DNA from: an uncultured Bacteroidaceae bacterium
Lineage (GTDB): Bacteria > Bacteroidota > Bacteroidia > Bacteroidales > Bacteroidaceae
Assembly: GCA_905233765.1 (NCBI GenBank)
Contig: CAJOCU010000002.1
Coordinates: 114,274-178,273, forward strand
DNA: 64,000 bases
Direction: 5' to 3'
Shown here in pieces: positions 54,071-63,542 of this stretch (the stretch's first letter is position 1; each line of letters opens with the position of its first letter). The notes under the pieces were generated by a model. It saw only the letters and a program-made list of their open reading frames with translations. It had not been told where the DNA came from and did no database searches. The position numbers and the translations under genes are program-made.

Positions 54071-55227
54071 TTACTTTTTGATGGCGCGTTTAGCGCGATT
54101 TGAGATGTTACGGCTGACGAAGCAGTAGTCGATGAGCGGAGCAAAGAGGTTCATGAGCAGGATGGCGAGCATCATACCCTCGGGATAACCGGGGTTGAGG
54201 ACGCGCACCGTGACGGCCACGAAGCCAATCATGAAGCCATAGATCCACTTACCGCCTTCTGTGCGGGCTGAGGTGACGGGGTCGGTAGCCATGAAGACGG
54301 CACCGAAGCAGAAGCCACCGAGCACGAGGTGCTGCACAGCGTCGAGGGGCGAGAGGCCGAGGGCATTGTAGAGCCAACCCGTGCAGGCACCGCCTACGAA
54401 CACGCTGAGCATGGTCTTCCAGCTGGCAACGCCGGTCCACAGCAGCAAGCAAGCGCCGAGAGCAATGGCGATGACGCTGGTCTCACCGATGGAGCCAGGG
54501 ATGAGACCGATGACCTGGTCGCTGAGGGAGGAGCTGAGGGCGCTGGCGCCGGCAGCAATCTCACCCAACGGGGTTGCAGCGGAGAACGTGTCGGGCACAT
54601 CGAAGCCGAGGCCCCAGATAGCGTTCTGAGCCACCCAGACAGTATCGTCGCCCGTCATGCTGGAAGGATAAGAGAAAAATAGGAACGCGCGCGTGATAAG
54701 AGCGACGTTGAAGATGTTCATACCCGTGCCACCGAAAATCTCCTTGGCGAAGATGACGGAGAAGGCTACGGCGATGGCGAGCATCCACAGCGGCGTGTTC
54801 ACGGGGACAATCATCGGGATGATGATACCGCTGACGAGGAAGCCCTCTTGGATCTCCTCGTTCTTCCACTGCGCGACGGTGAACTCAATACCGAGGCCGA
54901 CCACATAGCTGACAATCAGCTTGGGCAGCACGGCCAAGAAACCAAACCAGAACATGCCCCAGAAGGTGGCGTTCTCCAGTTGGCCGGCAGCGAGTGCGTT
55001 CTGGTAACCTACGTTATACATTCCGAAGAGCAACGCAGGCACAAGCGCGATGACAACGAGCGACATGATGCGCTTGCTGTCGATGGCATCGTGGATGTGT
55101 GTTCCGCCGACACGCGCCGTGAGGCGAACGTCTCGAAGCCATCATAAAGCGAACGGAAGGCGTGCAGTTTGCCACCCTCCTCGAAGTTCGGCTTTATCTT
55201 GTCGAAAAATTTTCTAATGCTATTCAT
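54071..55227 (-). pseudogene. nqrB: nqrB with an apparent one-base deletion (frameshift near 55118-55130)
   Basis: The N-terminal part starts at ATG 55227 (MNSIRKFFDKIKPNFEEGGK) and reads correctly to GFETF. It then leaves frame into ASRRVSAEHTS. In the next frame the expected sequence resumes as TARVGGTHIHDAIDSKRIM and continues into the 331-residue membrane part (MSLVVIALVPALLFGMYNV). Adding one base between about 55118 and 55130 restores a 385-residue NqrB, the normal length. The FMN motif reads FSAATPL in place of SGATxL. NqrB carries covalent FMN and the quinone/sodium site, so real loss would inactivate the pump. All other nqr genes are intact, so a sequencing error or a recent mutation are both possible. 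Translation could also restart at 55066. Confidence 0.8.
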
Positions 55228-55231
55228 AATC

Positions 55232-56554
55232 TTACATGTTTTCCTTGCGCAGGATATCAAGTCCTTCGCGCACAATGCGTTGCAATTCAAGCTTTGAACT
55301 ATCCACGAACTCGGCGATGGCGAAGTCTTCGGGAGCCACCTCGTAGATGCCGAGGGCTTCCTGACGGTCAATGTCGCCAGCGATGATAGCCTTCACAAGA
55401 TAGCCGGCATAGATGTCCATGGGGAACTCGTACTCGCCCGACATAATCATGTGACGTTCGCCGCCTTTGATACGGGCATCCATCTCGTACTCGGTCTTCT
55501 TCGGACGCAGCCAGCTGAAGTAGCTGCGGCTGGTGCTGAAGGCCTTGAAGCGGGGAGCAATCCATCCGAGCATCTCATAGACATCGTCGCCCTCGGGGAT
55601 GACGGTGACCTCCGTAGCATGCGCTGCGAGCCAGCCAGCCTTCGAAGTCTTCACGCCGACCATGGGGTTGCCGTTGATGATGCGGAGGCTCTTGCTCTCG
55701 TCGATCTGTCCGGCCAGCACTGCTGCGAGCGGAGCGCCCACAAGCACCTGAGCGTACTTGGGAGCCTTCACCTCGGAACCGGCGACGGCGACGATGCGAG
55801 TCAGATCCACCTTACCCGTGAGGACCAGACGTCCGATGAAGATGACCTCTTCTGCGCCCAGCGTCCACACAACCTCGCCCTTATTAATGGGATCCACGTG
55901 GTTGATCTGTACGCCAACGTTTCCGGCAGGAGCGGGTCCGTCGAAGACGGTGATGGTGCAGTCCTTGGCAGCGGTCAGCGCCTCGGCCTTCTGCTTCTTG
56001 CTCACGCCCAGGTTCACCTTGGCGATCTTGGCGAGCAGCGAGAGTCCGGCCTGCCACTCCTTCTCCTGTCCCTTGAGGACATACTCGAAGTCGGCAGCCA
56101 GCGGCATTGAGTTGAATGCGCTCACGAAGATGGCCTTGGGTTTGTCCTCGGGATTCGCCACCACGTCGTAGGGGCGCTGGCGGAAGAATCCGAACAGGCC
56201 ACTCTCGAGCAGCAACTTCAGCGGATCCTTCTCCGTGAAGGAGGCGGCAGTCTGCTTGCCGTCGGCATCTACGCGAACGCTCATCACCTTACGGCGTTCT
56301 CCGCGCTCTACGAGGGCCACGGTACCGCTGACAGGCGAAACGAACTTCACTTCGGGATGGTTCTTGTCCACGAACAAGGCATCCCCGACCTTGACGGTGT
56401 CACCTTCTTTGACCACGACCTTGGGTTTCATGCCATAGAAATCATCGGGGACCAGCGCAAACTGTCCCTCGACCTTTGTCAGCATGGTTTCCAAGCTCGC
56501 TTTGCCCTTCAGGTTCACGTCGAGGCCTTTGCGTAACTTGATTACATTTGCCAT
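55232..56554 (-). CDS. nqrA: Na(+)-translocating NADH:quinone reductase subunit A
   Basis: NqrA (440 residues) is the soluble cytoplasmic subunit that contacts NqrB and helps form the quinone site. It begins ANVIKLRKGLDVNLKGKAS and shows the lipoyl-like barrel VVVKEGDTVKVGDALFVDKN and FVSPVSGTVALVERGERRKV, as in RnfC, but without Fe-S motifs. It is the first gene of nqrABCDEF. The stop lies four bases before the nqrB start codon. A TAATTTTG -7 box lies 42 bases upstream. Confidence 0.95.
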   Translation of the reverse strand: MANVIKLRKGLDVNLKGKASLETMLTKVEGQFALVPDDFYGMKPKVVVKEGDTVKVGDALFVDKNHPEVKFVSPVSGTVALVERGERRKVMSVRVDADGKQTAASFTEKDPLKLLLESGLFGFFRQRPYDVVANPEDKPKAIFVSAFNSMPLAADFEYVLKGQEKEWQAGLSLLAKIAKVNLGVSKKQKAEALTAAKDCTITVFDGPAPAGNVGVQINHVDPINKGEVVWTLGAEEVIFIGRLVLTGKVDLTRIVAVAGSEVKAPKYAQVLVGAPLAAVLAGQIDESKSLRIINGNPMVGVKTSKAGWLAAHATEVTVIPEGDDVYEMLGWIAPRFKAFSTSRSYFSWLRPKKTEYEMDARIKGGERHMIMSGEYEFPMDIYAGYLVKAIIAGDIDRQEALGIYEVAPEDFAIAEFVDSSKLELQRIVREGLDILRKENM

Positions 56555-56595
56555 ATAAAATAAGTAAGAATAAATGGTTTTAGCTAAAAACTGCG

Positions 56596-56603
56596 CAAAA
56601 TTA
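56596..56603 (-). promoter_or_regulatory. -7 box of the nqr operon
   Basis: The minus strand reads TAATTTTG, a TAnnTTTG match. No TTTG lies 19-21 bases upstream; the region there reads CACG. Confidence 0.45.
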
Positions 56604-56623
56604 AAGAAAAAACGTCAATCGCC

Positions 56624-59600
56624 GTGCATAATCGGCCAACAATTTTGCCTGCAAAGCAAAAAAACACTACTTTTGCTCTCACAAATCGCACGAGAACCAT
56701 CAAAAGGCTCAGTTATATCATCCGCTTTGTGGTAGTTTTGGCCTTGGGCCTCTACTTCGGGCTGCTGTTTTTCACGACTGCTCCAGTGTGTCAGCGCTGG
56801 TTGGCCGGAAAGGCATCTGATGTGCTCTCCGAAGAGCTTGGCACCCGCGTAGGAATCGGCAACGCCCGCATCGGCCTCTTCAACCGCGTCGTGCTCGACG
56901 ATGTTCTCGTGCTGGACCAGCAATCCGACACCCTTTTGGCAGCTACGCGCCTGAGCGTCAAGATCAACGTGTGGCAGCTCATGCAGGGTCGCGTCCGTAT
57001 CGGCAGCGTCCAGCTCTTCGGCTACGACATACGCCTACATCGTCCCACCTGGGAATCCCCCTACAACTTCCAGTTCATCGTCGATCGGTTCGCTTCGCAG
57101 GACAGCACCTCTACCCCACTCGACCTGGCCATCTCGACCATTATCGTGCGTCGCGGCAGACTCTCCCACGACATCGACAGTGTCCCCTTCAGCGACCGTT
57201 TCACACCCGCACATGTCCTGCTCAATAACTTGAATCTGAAGGCCAGCGTCAGCACTGCAACAGAGCTGCGTTTTGACGCTAATATCAACGAGTTCGGTTT
57301 TGTTGATTTACGTAGTGGTTTAACTATTACAGACCTCAAGGCCCGCTTCTGGGCGACCCCCAATCAGGCCGAGCTCACCAATGTCAGCCTTCACCTTCCC
57401 AACTCCGTGCTGACCCTCCCGTCCGTCACCGTGAGCAACGGTTTCCTGTCGTTGCTCACGAACAACATGTTCCTTCACCTTCGGGGCGACGTTACCCCCA
57501 AGGACCTGGCACCGTTCTATCCGCCTCTGTCCAGTTTCGAGCACCCCGTCCACATCGCGCTTCGCGGCAGCAAGAATGCCGAGGACATCCGCCTTCAGCA
57601 CATCACGCTGTCCTCCACGGGCTTCGCCTTCGATGCCGAGGCGCTCGCCACGCTCGAAGAAGTGGCCGACAGCGTCCCCCGCATCGCACTCGGGCCATGG
57701 CGCGGCCACATCACCCAGCTCCATCTGCAGCCAGCGTTCACCGCTCCCATACTGCATCTGCTCAGCACCGCTGGCAGCTCCCCCGTCCTACCCGCCTCCA
57801 CAGCCGCCATGCTGAATCGTCTGGGCACCGTTCGTCTGTCGGGCGAGGCATCCGGCCATGCGCTGCAGGGCGATGTGGCAGGCCGTCTGCAAGCACACAC
57901 CTCTCTCGGAGCCCTTGAAGCACACGGTGACCTGCGCGGCCAGGACAAGTTCACCGTTCAAGCCAAAACAACCTCCTTTCAGCTGGCCCGCCTGCTTCAC
58001 GAGAACCGCGACTTCCCCGTGGACAACATCAACCTCCAGGCCGACGCCCACGGCAGCATCCGCCAGCGCCAGCTCCAGGGCACCGCCACGCTGAAGGACC
58101 TCGTGCTGAAAGGCACACAGCTGAGCCACATCAACACCCAGTTCGCCCTGTCGCCTCACCTCGTGAAAGGTTTCGTGAAGGTGGCCGACGACGAGTATGA
58201 CCTCCACCTCACCACCGACTTGCACAGCGCCCGGGAGCTGCAGTTGACAGCCGATATGCTTGAGCATATCGAGGGACATATAGGATTGGATCACGTGCGC
58301 GTACAGCGCGAGGGCACTACCTACGAGCTCCGCCAGCTCCATTTCTCCACGGCCAACGACGACCACGGCCACCACCTGCTCGTCTCCGGCGACTTCATCG
58401 ACGCCCACGCCGACGGACGCTTCCGCTATGCCACCATCGTCCCCGCCGTTCAGCACACCCTGCACCAGGTGCTTCCCTCCCTGATCAGCGAGCCAGCCAG
58501 CACCCCTGCGTCGTCCGACGACCAAGTCACCTTCTCCGTTCACATGTGGAACGCCACGCCGATGCTCCAGCTGGTCAACATCCCCCTGCGCCTGCCAGAG
58601 CCCGGCTACCTCGAGGGCACCCTGAACATGCCACAACGCGAGCTCTCCGTGACGGCCGACTTCCCCCATATCCAGTACGGCTCCGAGGACCTGCGCGCCG
58701 TGAGTATGCTTGCGCGCCAGGAGGGCGACAGCATCCTCTCCTTCGTCACCCTGCAGCGCATGATGGAGAATGGCCCCATGGACCTCTCCGTACTTGCCGA
58801 GGGCAAGAGCGACAAGCTCAACACCACCTTCGCGTGGGACGACCACAATATGCCTGCCGAGCGCGGCGAGCTGGGCACCTCCACCCTCTTCTTCAAGGAT
58901 GACGAGGACCATCTCGGCGCCGACATCCGCATCCGCCCAACCGACATCGTCATCTCCGACACCATCTGGAACATCCACGAGGCCCGCGTGAGATATGACA
59001 AAGGTGCTGTCGATGTCCGCGGTTTCCGCATCGCCAACGAAGACCGCCACCTGCGCATTGACGGGCGCGTGTCCGAGAACCCCGCCGACACACTCTATGC
59101 CAACCTGCGCCGCATCAATCTGGAATACGTCTTTGGCATTATCGACTTCCACGACGTAGAGTTTGAGGGTCGCGCCACGGGCGATGTCAAGGTCCACGAC
59201 ATCTTCAAGGACATCGCCGTTGACGCCAACCTCCACGTCGAGGACCTCGTGCTCAACGGCGGCCTGCTGGGCGAGGCCTTCGTCAATGGCGGTTTCGGTC
59301 GCAAGGACGAGCGCGCCATCGACCTCGACATCCTCATCCGCGAGCCCGTGCGCGGTCAGCTAAGCACCGTTCGCGGCATCGTGAAACCCGGTCACGAGCC
59401 TGGCCGCGGCCTCGACCTCGACATCCGCGCCAATTACCTGAACATCTATTTCATCAACTTCTTCGCCGAGGACATCCTCGACGACCTGCAGGGCCGCACC
59501 ACCGGCTATGCCCACCTCTACGGACCCTTCAAGCAACTCGACCTCGAGGGCGAGCTGGCGCTGGACACCGTCAGCGTGGGCATCCCCGTAATAGGTACCC

Positions 59601-61048
59601 GCTACCACACCCTCGGCGGCGACAGCATCCACCTCTACCCGGGTGGCATCCGCTTCGCCGACGTGCAGCTCTACGACCGCTACCACCGCACCGACAACCT
59701 TGCTCACCACGCCATCCTCAACGGCGAACTGCGCTACGAACATTTCAAGAACCTTCGCTACACCTTTGACATCGCCGCCGATGATTTCCTGGGTTACGAC
59801 TTCAGGAACTTTGGCGACCAGACCTTCTACGGCACCGTCTATGCCGATGGCAACGTCCACCTGGCAGGTCAGCCGGGCGAGCTGAACGTGGACCTCAAGT
59901 GCACCCCCCTGCGGGGCACCGTCTTCACCTACAACGTCTCCACGCCCGAGACACTGACCGAGAACGAGTTCATCACCTATGTAACGCCCTCGGACTCAGT
60001 GTATTCAGTCATAGACGCAGTCTCCAATGAGCCTGTGCCTGAAGACGATGAGTCCGAGGGCGAACCCACCGATATCCGCATCAACTTCGACCTCGACATC
60101 ACCCCCGACGCCCAAATGCGCCTGTTGATGGACGCCCGCTCCGAGGACTACATCAACCTCTATGGCAACGGACGCATCCGCGCCACCTTCCACAACCGCG
60201 GACGCTTCCAGATGTACGGCACCTACCGCGTCGATCGCGGCACCTACCGTCTGTCGCTGCAGGACGTCATCCGCAAGGAGTTCCGCTTCCAGCAAGGCGG
60301 CACCATCGTCTTCGGCGGCGACCCCATGAAAGGGTCTCTCGACCTGCAGGCCATCTACACCGTCCCCAGCGTGTCGCTCAACGACCTCGCCGTGGGCAAC
60401 AACTTCTCCAGCGGCAACGTCCGCGTCAACTGCTTGATGAACATCGGCGGCCGTGCCGAGCAGCCCCTGGTGACCTTCGACTTCGACATCCCCAATGTCA
60501 ACGAGGACGAGAAGCAGATGGTCCGCTCCCTCATCTCCACCGACGAGGAGCGCAATATGCAGGTCATCTACCTCCTTGGCATCGGGCGTTTCTACACCCA
60601 AGACCTGGGTGTCGGCCAGAACCAGGCCAATGCCGCCGTGCAGAGTCTGCTCTCCTCCACCATCTCCGGCCAGCTCAACAACGCCCTCTCCACCATCATC
60701 GGCAACAGCAACTGGAACTTCGGCACCAACCTCTCCACCGGCACCAATGGCTGGAACGAAGTCGATGTCGAAGGAATGCTCAGCGGCCGCCTCCTCAACA
60801 ACCGCCTCCTCATCAACGGCACCTTCGGCTACCGCGACAAACCGCTCGCCAACACCAACTTCATCGGCGACTTCGACGTGCAATGGCTGCTCACCAAATC
60901 CGGCAACATCCGCATGAAAGCCTACAGCGAGACCAACGACCGCTACTTCACCAAGACGGCGCTCACCACTCAGGGCATTGGCATCCAGGTGTCGAAGGAC
61001 TTCAACAACCTCGGCGAGCTCTTCCACATCCGAAGGAAGAAGCAATGA
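56624..61048 (+). CDS. tamB: TamB-like translocation/assembly module protein (DUF490)
   Basis: The 1474-codon frame encodes an N-terminal membrane anchor (YIIRFVVVLALGLYFGLLFF) followed by a very long beta-rich periplasmic part. It ends in the TamB/DUF490 domain (about 1130-1474; GRFQMYGTYRVDRGTYRLSL, EFRFQQGGTIVFGGDP, SLDLQAIYTVPSVSLNDL). TamB proteins bridge inner and outer membrane and move phospholipids or help insert beta-barrels. The true start is unclear: the GTG at 56624 lies upstream of the predicted transcription start (about 56682). Downstream in frame there is only a near-cognate ATC at 56699 (before KRLSYII) and a GTG at 56729 inside the helix. No tamA/BamA-type partner is next to it. 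Confidence 0.87.
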   Translation: MHNRPTILPAKQKNTTFALTNRTRTIKRLSYIIRFVVVLALGLYFGLLFFTTAPVCQRWLAGKASDVLSEELGTRVGIGNARIGLFNRVVLDDVLVLDQQSDTLLAATRLSVKINVWQLMQGRVRIGSVQLFGYDIRLHRPTWESPYNFQFIVDRFASQDSTSTPLDLAISTIIVRRGRLSHDIDSVPFSDRFTPAHVLLNNLNLKASVSTATELRFDANINEFGFVDLRSGLTITDLKARFWATPNQAELTNVSLHLPNSVLTLPSVTVSNGFLSLLTNNMFLHLRGDVTPKDLAPFYPPLSSFEHPVHIALRGSKNAEDIRLQHITLSSTGFAFDAEALATLEEVADSVPRIALGPWRGHITQLHLQPAFTAPILHLLSTAGSSPVLPASTAAMLNRLGTVRLSGEASGHALQGDVAGRLQAHTSLGALEAHGDLRGQDKFTVQAKTTSFQLARLLHENRDFPVDNINLQADAHGSIRQRQLQGTATLKDLVLKGTQLSHINTQFALSPHLVKGFVKVADDEYDLHLTTDLHSARELQLTADMLEHIEGHIGLDHVRVQREGTTYELRQLHFSTANDDHGHHLLVSGDFIDAHADGRFRYATIVPAVQHTLHQVLPSLISEPASTPASSDDQVTFSVHMWNATPMLQLVNIPLRLPEPGYLEGTLNMPQRELSVTADFPHIQYGSEDLRAVSMLARQEGDSILSFVTLQRMMENGPMDLSVLAEGKSDKLNTTFAWDDHNMPAERGELGTSTLFFKDDEDHLGADIRIRPTDIVISDTIWNIHEARVRYDKGAVDVRGFRIANEDRHLRIDGRVSENPADTLYANLRRINLEYVFGIIDFHDVEFEGRATGDVKVHDIFKDIAVDANLHVEDLVLNGGLLGEAFVNGGFGRKDERAIDLDILIREPVRGQLSTVRGIVKPGHEPGRGLDLDIRANYLNIYFINFFAEDILDDLQGRTTGYAHLYGPFKQLDLEGELALDTVSVGIPVIGTRYHTLGGDSIHLYPGGIRFADVQLYDRYHRTDNLAHHAILNGELRYEHFKNLRYTFDIAADDFLGYDFRNFGDQTFYGTVYADGNVHLAGQPGELNVDLKCTPLRGTVFTYNVSTPETLTENEFITYVTPSDSVYSVIDAVSNEPVPEDDESEGEPTDIRINFDLDITPDAQMRLLMDARSEDYINLYGNGRIRATFHNRGRFQMYGTYRVDRGTYRLSLQDVIRKEFRFQQGGTIVFGGDPMKGSLDLQAIYTVPSVSLNDLAVGNNFSSGNVRVNCLMNIGGRAEQPLVTFDFDIPNVNEDEKQMVRSLISTDEERNMQVIYLLGIGRFYTQDLGVGQNQANAAVQSLLSSTISGQLNNALSTIIGNSNWNFGTNLSTGTNGWNEVDVEGMLSGRLLNNRLLINGTFGYRDKPLANTNFIGDFDVQWLLTKSGNIRMKAYSETNDRYFTKTALTTQGIGIQVSKDFNNLGELFHIRRKKQ
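56644..56675 (+). promoter_or_regulatory. Promoter of tamB
   Basis: TTTG (56644-56647) and TACTTTTG (56668-56675) are 20 bases apart, a full consensus match. It lies inside the longest possible reading frame of tamB, which argues that translation starts after about 56682. Confidence 0.7.
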
Positions 61049-61099
61049 TTGCCCCCAAAACGAAAAACAACATTTGTGGAATAAATTACGCTTATTATT

Positions 61100-61720
61100 A
61101 TGAAATTACTATACTTCCACGGTTTCGGTTCCTCAGGTGCCAGCGGCACCGTAGAGACCCTTCGCCGTCTCCTTCCCGAAGCCCAGATCATCGCCCCCGA
61201 CATCCCCGTTGACCCTGTCGAGGCACTACCCTACCTGCGCCAGCTCTGCGCCGACGAGCAGCCCGACCTCGTCCTTGGCACCAGTATGGGTGGGATGTAT
61301 GCCCAGCAGATGCGCGGTTTCGTTCGCATCTGCATCAACCCTGCCCTGAACATGTCCACGATGAGCACCGTCCTGCGCACCGGCGAGCACAAGTTCTTCA
61401 ACGGCCGCAAGGACGGCCAAAAGACCTTCCGCATCACACGCGACATCATCCAGCACCACAACCAGATGGAGCGACAGCAGTGGCGCGACATCACCGACTG
61501 GGACCGCGAGCACTGCTACGGTCTCTTCGGCATCAACGACCCTCTTGTCAACACCTACGACCTCTTCCGCAAGCACTACCCCCACGCCATCCGCTTCGAA
61601 GGCGAACACCGCTTGAACGAGAAAGTCCTGCGCAAAGTCGTCCTGCCCCTCATTCAGGAACTTACGCAAGAGCAAAACAAAATGTGGACGAAATGTCCAC
61701 AGAGATTTACTGCCGATTGA
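61100..61720 (+). CDS. YqiA/YcfP-family alpha/beta-hydrolase esterase
   Basis: The 206-residue protein begins MKLLYFHGFGSSGASGTVET, with the HGFGSS oxyanion region. The nucleophile elbow is GTSMGG (Ser in about residues 60-65), and a histidine follows late in EGEHRLNE, as in YqiA-type hydrolases. It is cytoplasmic. Substrate is unknown; family members hydrolyse short acyl esters. A TGTGGAC-GAAAT-GTCCACA palindrome (61683-61701) lies inside its last codons. Confidence 0.85.
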   Translation: MKLLYFHGFGSSGASGTVETLRRLLPEAQIIAPDIPVDPVEALPYLRQLCADEQPDLVLGTSMGGMYAQQMRGFVRICINPALNMSTMSTVLRTGEHKFFNGRKDGQKTFRITRDIIQHHNQMERQQWRDITDWDREHCYGLFGINDPLVNTYDLFRKHYPHAIRFEGEHRLNEKVLRKVVLPLIQELTQEQNKMWTKCPQRFTAD

Positions 61721-61749
61721 ACCGATTGTCGAAGGACGGAATTGGTTCA
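61718..61749. terminator. Weak hairpin after the esterase gene
   Basis: TGAACCGATT (61718-61727, including the stop codon) pairs with AATTGGTTCA (61740-61749) with one G-U pair and a 12-base loop. There is no T-run. It could equally be an operator for the alcohol dehydrogenase gene 58 bases downstream. Confidence 0.35.
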
Positions 61750-61807
61750 TGTCATGAAATGAGGCTGTGAGGGAAGTTTTAGTGAAAAATATAGAAAGGA
61801 AAGAAAT

Positions 61808-62983
61808 ATGAGAAACTTTGTATTTGAGAACAAGACCAAAGTATATTTTGGTAAGGAGCAGTTGTGTCACCTGCATGAGGAAGTGGCACGTTTCGGTAAG
61901 CGCGTTCTGCTGGTCTATGGTGGCGGCAGCATCAAGAGAATCGGCTTGTACGACAAGGTGATGGCCGAACTGCAAAAGGCTGGAGCCGACGTGTTTGAAC
62001 TCGCTGGCGTAGAGCCTAACCCTCATCACACCACCGTGAATCGTGGTGCAGCCATCTGCAAGCAAGAGGACATCGACGTGTTGCTGGCCGTTGGCGGTGG
62101 CTCTACCATCGATGCCACGAAAGCCATTGCGGCAGGGGCAAAATATGAAGGCGATGACGTGTGGGACTTGATTACGCAGAAAGCCTCAGTCAGCGAGACA
62201 CTCCCCATCATTACCGTGCTGACCCTTTCGGCTACTGGTTCGGAGATGGACGGCGGTTGTGTCATCAGCAATGTGGAGACCAACGAGAAACTGGGCTATT
62301 TCGCTCCCGACAACAACCCCGACGTGTCGTTCCTCGACCCCACGAACACCTTCTCAGTGAGCGCCTACCAGACGGCCTGCGGCAGTGTGGATATCATGTC
62401 TCACATCTTCGACGTAGCTTATTTCAGCAAGAAGCAGTCGATGGACATGCTGCTGCGCATACAGGAAGAGGTGCTGAAGACTGTTGTGAAATATGCCCCT
62501 CAGGCAGTAGCCAAGCCCGACGACTATGAGGCGCGCGCCAACCTGATGTGGGCATCGTCGTGGGCACTGAACAACTTCCTCTACGAGGGATTCTTTCAGG
62601 CCACGGTCTGCCACTCGATGGAGCATGAACTGTCGGCATTCTACGACATCACTCACGGCCACGGATTGGCTATCCTTACTCCCCGTTGGTTGGCATATTT
62701 GCTTGATGATGAGACCGCTCCCATTATCCAGCGTTTCGGCGTGAATGTCCTGGGACTGGACGACTCGCTGCCCGTCTTAGAAGGCGCCAAAGCCGCTATC
62801 CAGGCACTTGAGACCTTCTTCTTCGAGACCCTTGGACTGAAGAGCCGTCTCTCAGACCTCGGCATCGACGACAAGAACTTCGCAGCAATGGCACGTAAGG
62901 CCTGTGGCGCAGAAGGCATTCTCCACGGATTCACCGACCTGACTCCTGCCGACGTTGAGAAGATATTCAGAATGTGTTTGTAA
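61808..62983 (+). CDS. Iron-containing alcohol dehydrogenase (YqhD/BdhA-like)
   Basis: The 391-residue protein belongs to the Fe-dependent group III alcohol dehydrogenases. Cofactor-binding [13 protein letters not shown] (96-108) with GVEPNPHH upstream, and metal ligands in [32 protein letters not shown] (Asp and three His), are visible. It reduces aldehydes with NADPH or NADH; YqhD-type enzymes also detoxify lipid-peroxidation aldehydes. Three oxidoreductase or acetyltransferase genes follow in the same direction, resembling YqhD-type stress clusters with an aldo/keto reductase partner. Confidence 0.9.
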   Translation: MRNFVFENKTKVYFGKEQLCHLHEEVARFGKRVLLVYGGGSIKRIGLYDKVMAELQKAGADVFELAGVEPNPHHTTVNRGAAICKQEDIDVLLAVGGGSTIDATKAIAAGAKYEGDDVWDLITQKASVSETLPIITVLTLSATGSEMDGGCVISNVETNEKLGYFAPDNNPDVSFLDPTNTFSVSAYQTACGSVDIMSHIFDVAYFSKKQSMDMLLRIQEEVLKTVVKYAPQAVAKPDDYEARANLMWASSWALNNFLYEGFFQATVCHSMEHELSAFYDITHGHGLAILTPRWLAYLLDDETAPIIQRFGVNVLGLDDSLPVLEGAKAAIQALETFFFETLGLKSRLSDLGIDDKNFAAMARKACGAEGILHGFTDLTPADVEKIFRMCL

Positions 62984-63000
62984 CTATATTAGATAAGAAC

Positions 63001-63522
63001 ATGGAAGAAATAAGGATTGACATGCGCAAACTGACTCTAGAGGAGCAGGCGCAAGGTGTGAAGGAAGCACAGCTCTGTTTTAAGTTGAACAACACTATGC
63101 CTTATACTGATGAGTATAATGACTTGGTAAAGCAAATCTTCGCAGAGGTTGGAGAAGGAAGCAGAGTGATGACTCCAACGACTGTTGTGAGAGGACAGAA
63201 TGTGAGGATTGGCAAGAATGTGGTGGTGATGAATAATTCTCTCTTTATGAGTGCAGGCGGCATCACCATTGAGGATGATGTGCTGGTGGCAGCCAATTCA
63301 CAGCTGATATCCAACAACCACGACCCTGAAGAGCATCAGATACTGACCTGCAAGCCTGTTGTGCTGAAGCGCAACTGCTGGATAGGCGCTGGTGCAACGA
63401 TTCTCCCCGGTGTCACCGTTGGAGGGAACGCCATTGTCGGGGCAGGAGCCGTAGTGACCAAAGACGTTGAAGCGAATACCGTTGTGGGCGGCATCCCTGC
63501 AAAACTAATTAAGAAACTGTGA
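63001..63522 (+). CDS. Left-handed beta-helix O-acetyltransferase (maltose/galactoside acetyltransferase type)
   Basis: From ATG 63001 the protein has 173 residues. An N-terminal helical region precedes hexapeptide repeats ([40 protein letters not shown], then [20 protein letters not shown]). The catalytic histidine of this family lies in the NNHDP loop, and the end [13 protein letters not shown] is typical. It would transfer acetyl from acetyl-CoA to a sugar or small acceptor. The frame start at 62974 overlaps the dehydrogenase and is less likely. It sits 20 bases before the aldo/keto reductase gene. Confidence 0.88.
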   Translation: MEEIRIDMRKLTLEEQAQGVKEAQLCFKLNNTMPYTDEYNDLVKQIFAEVGEGSRVMTPTTVVRGQNVRIGKNVVVMNNSLFMSAGGITIEDDVLVAANSQLISNNHDPEEHQILTCKPVVLKRNCWIGAGATILPGVTVGGNAIVGAGAVVTKDVEANTVVGGIPAKLIKKL

Positions 63523-63542
63523 AATAAAAAAGATTATTGACA

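Noticed and set aside
57788..59236. Minus-strand open frame of 482 codons inside tamB
   Set aside because: Shadow of the GC-biased third positions of tamB; no start context, promoter or recognisable domain.
61683..61701. TGTGGAC palindrome as an operator
   Set aside because: It lies inside the coding end of the esterase gene and fits its codons; kept only as a remark.
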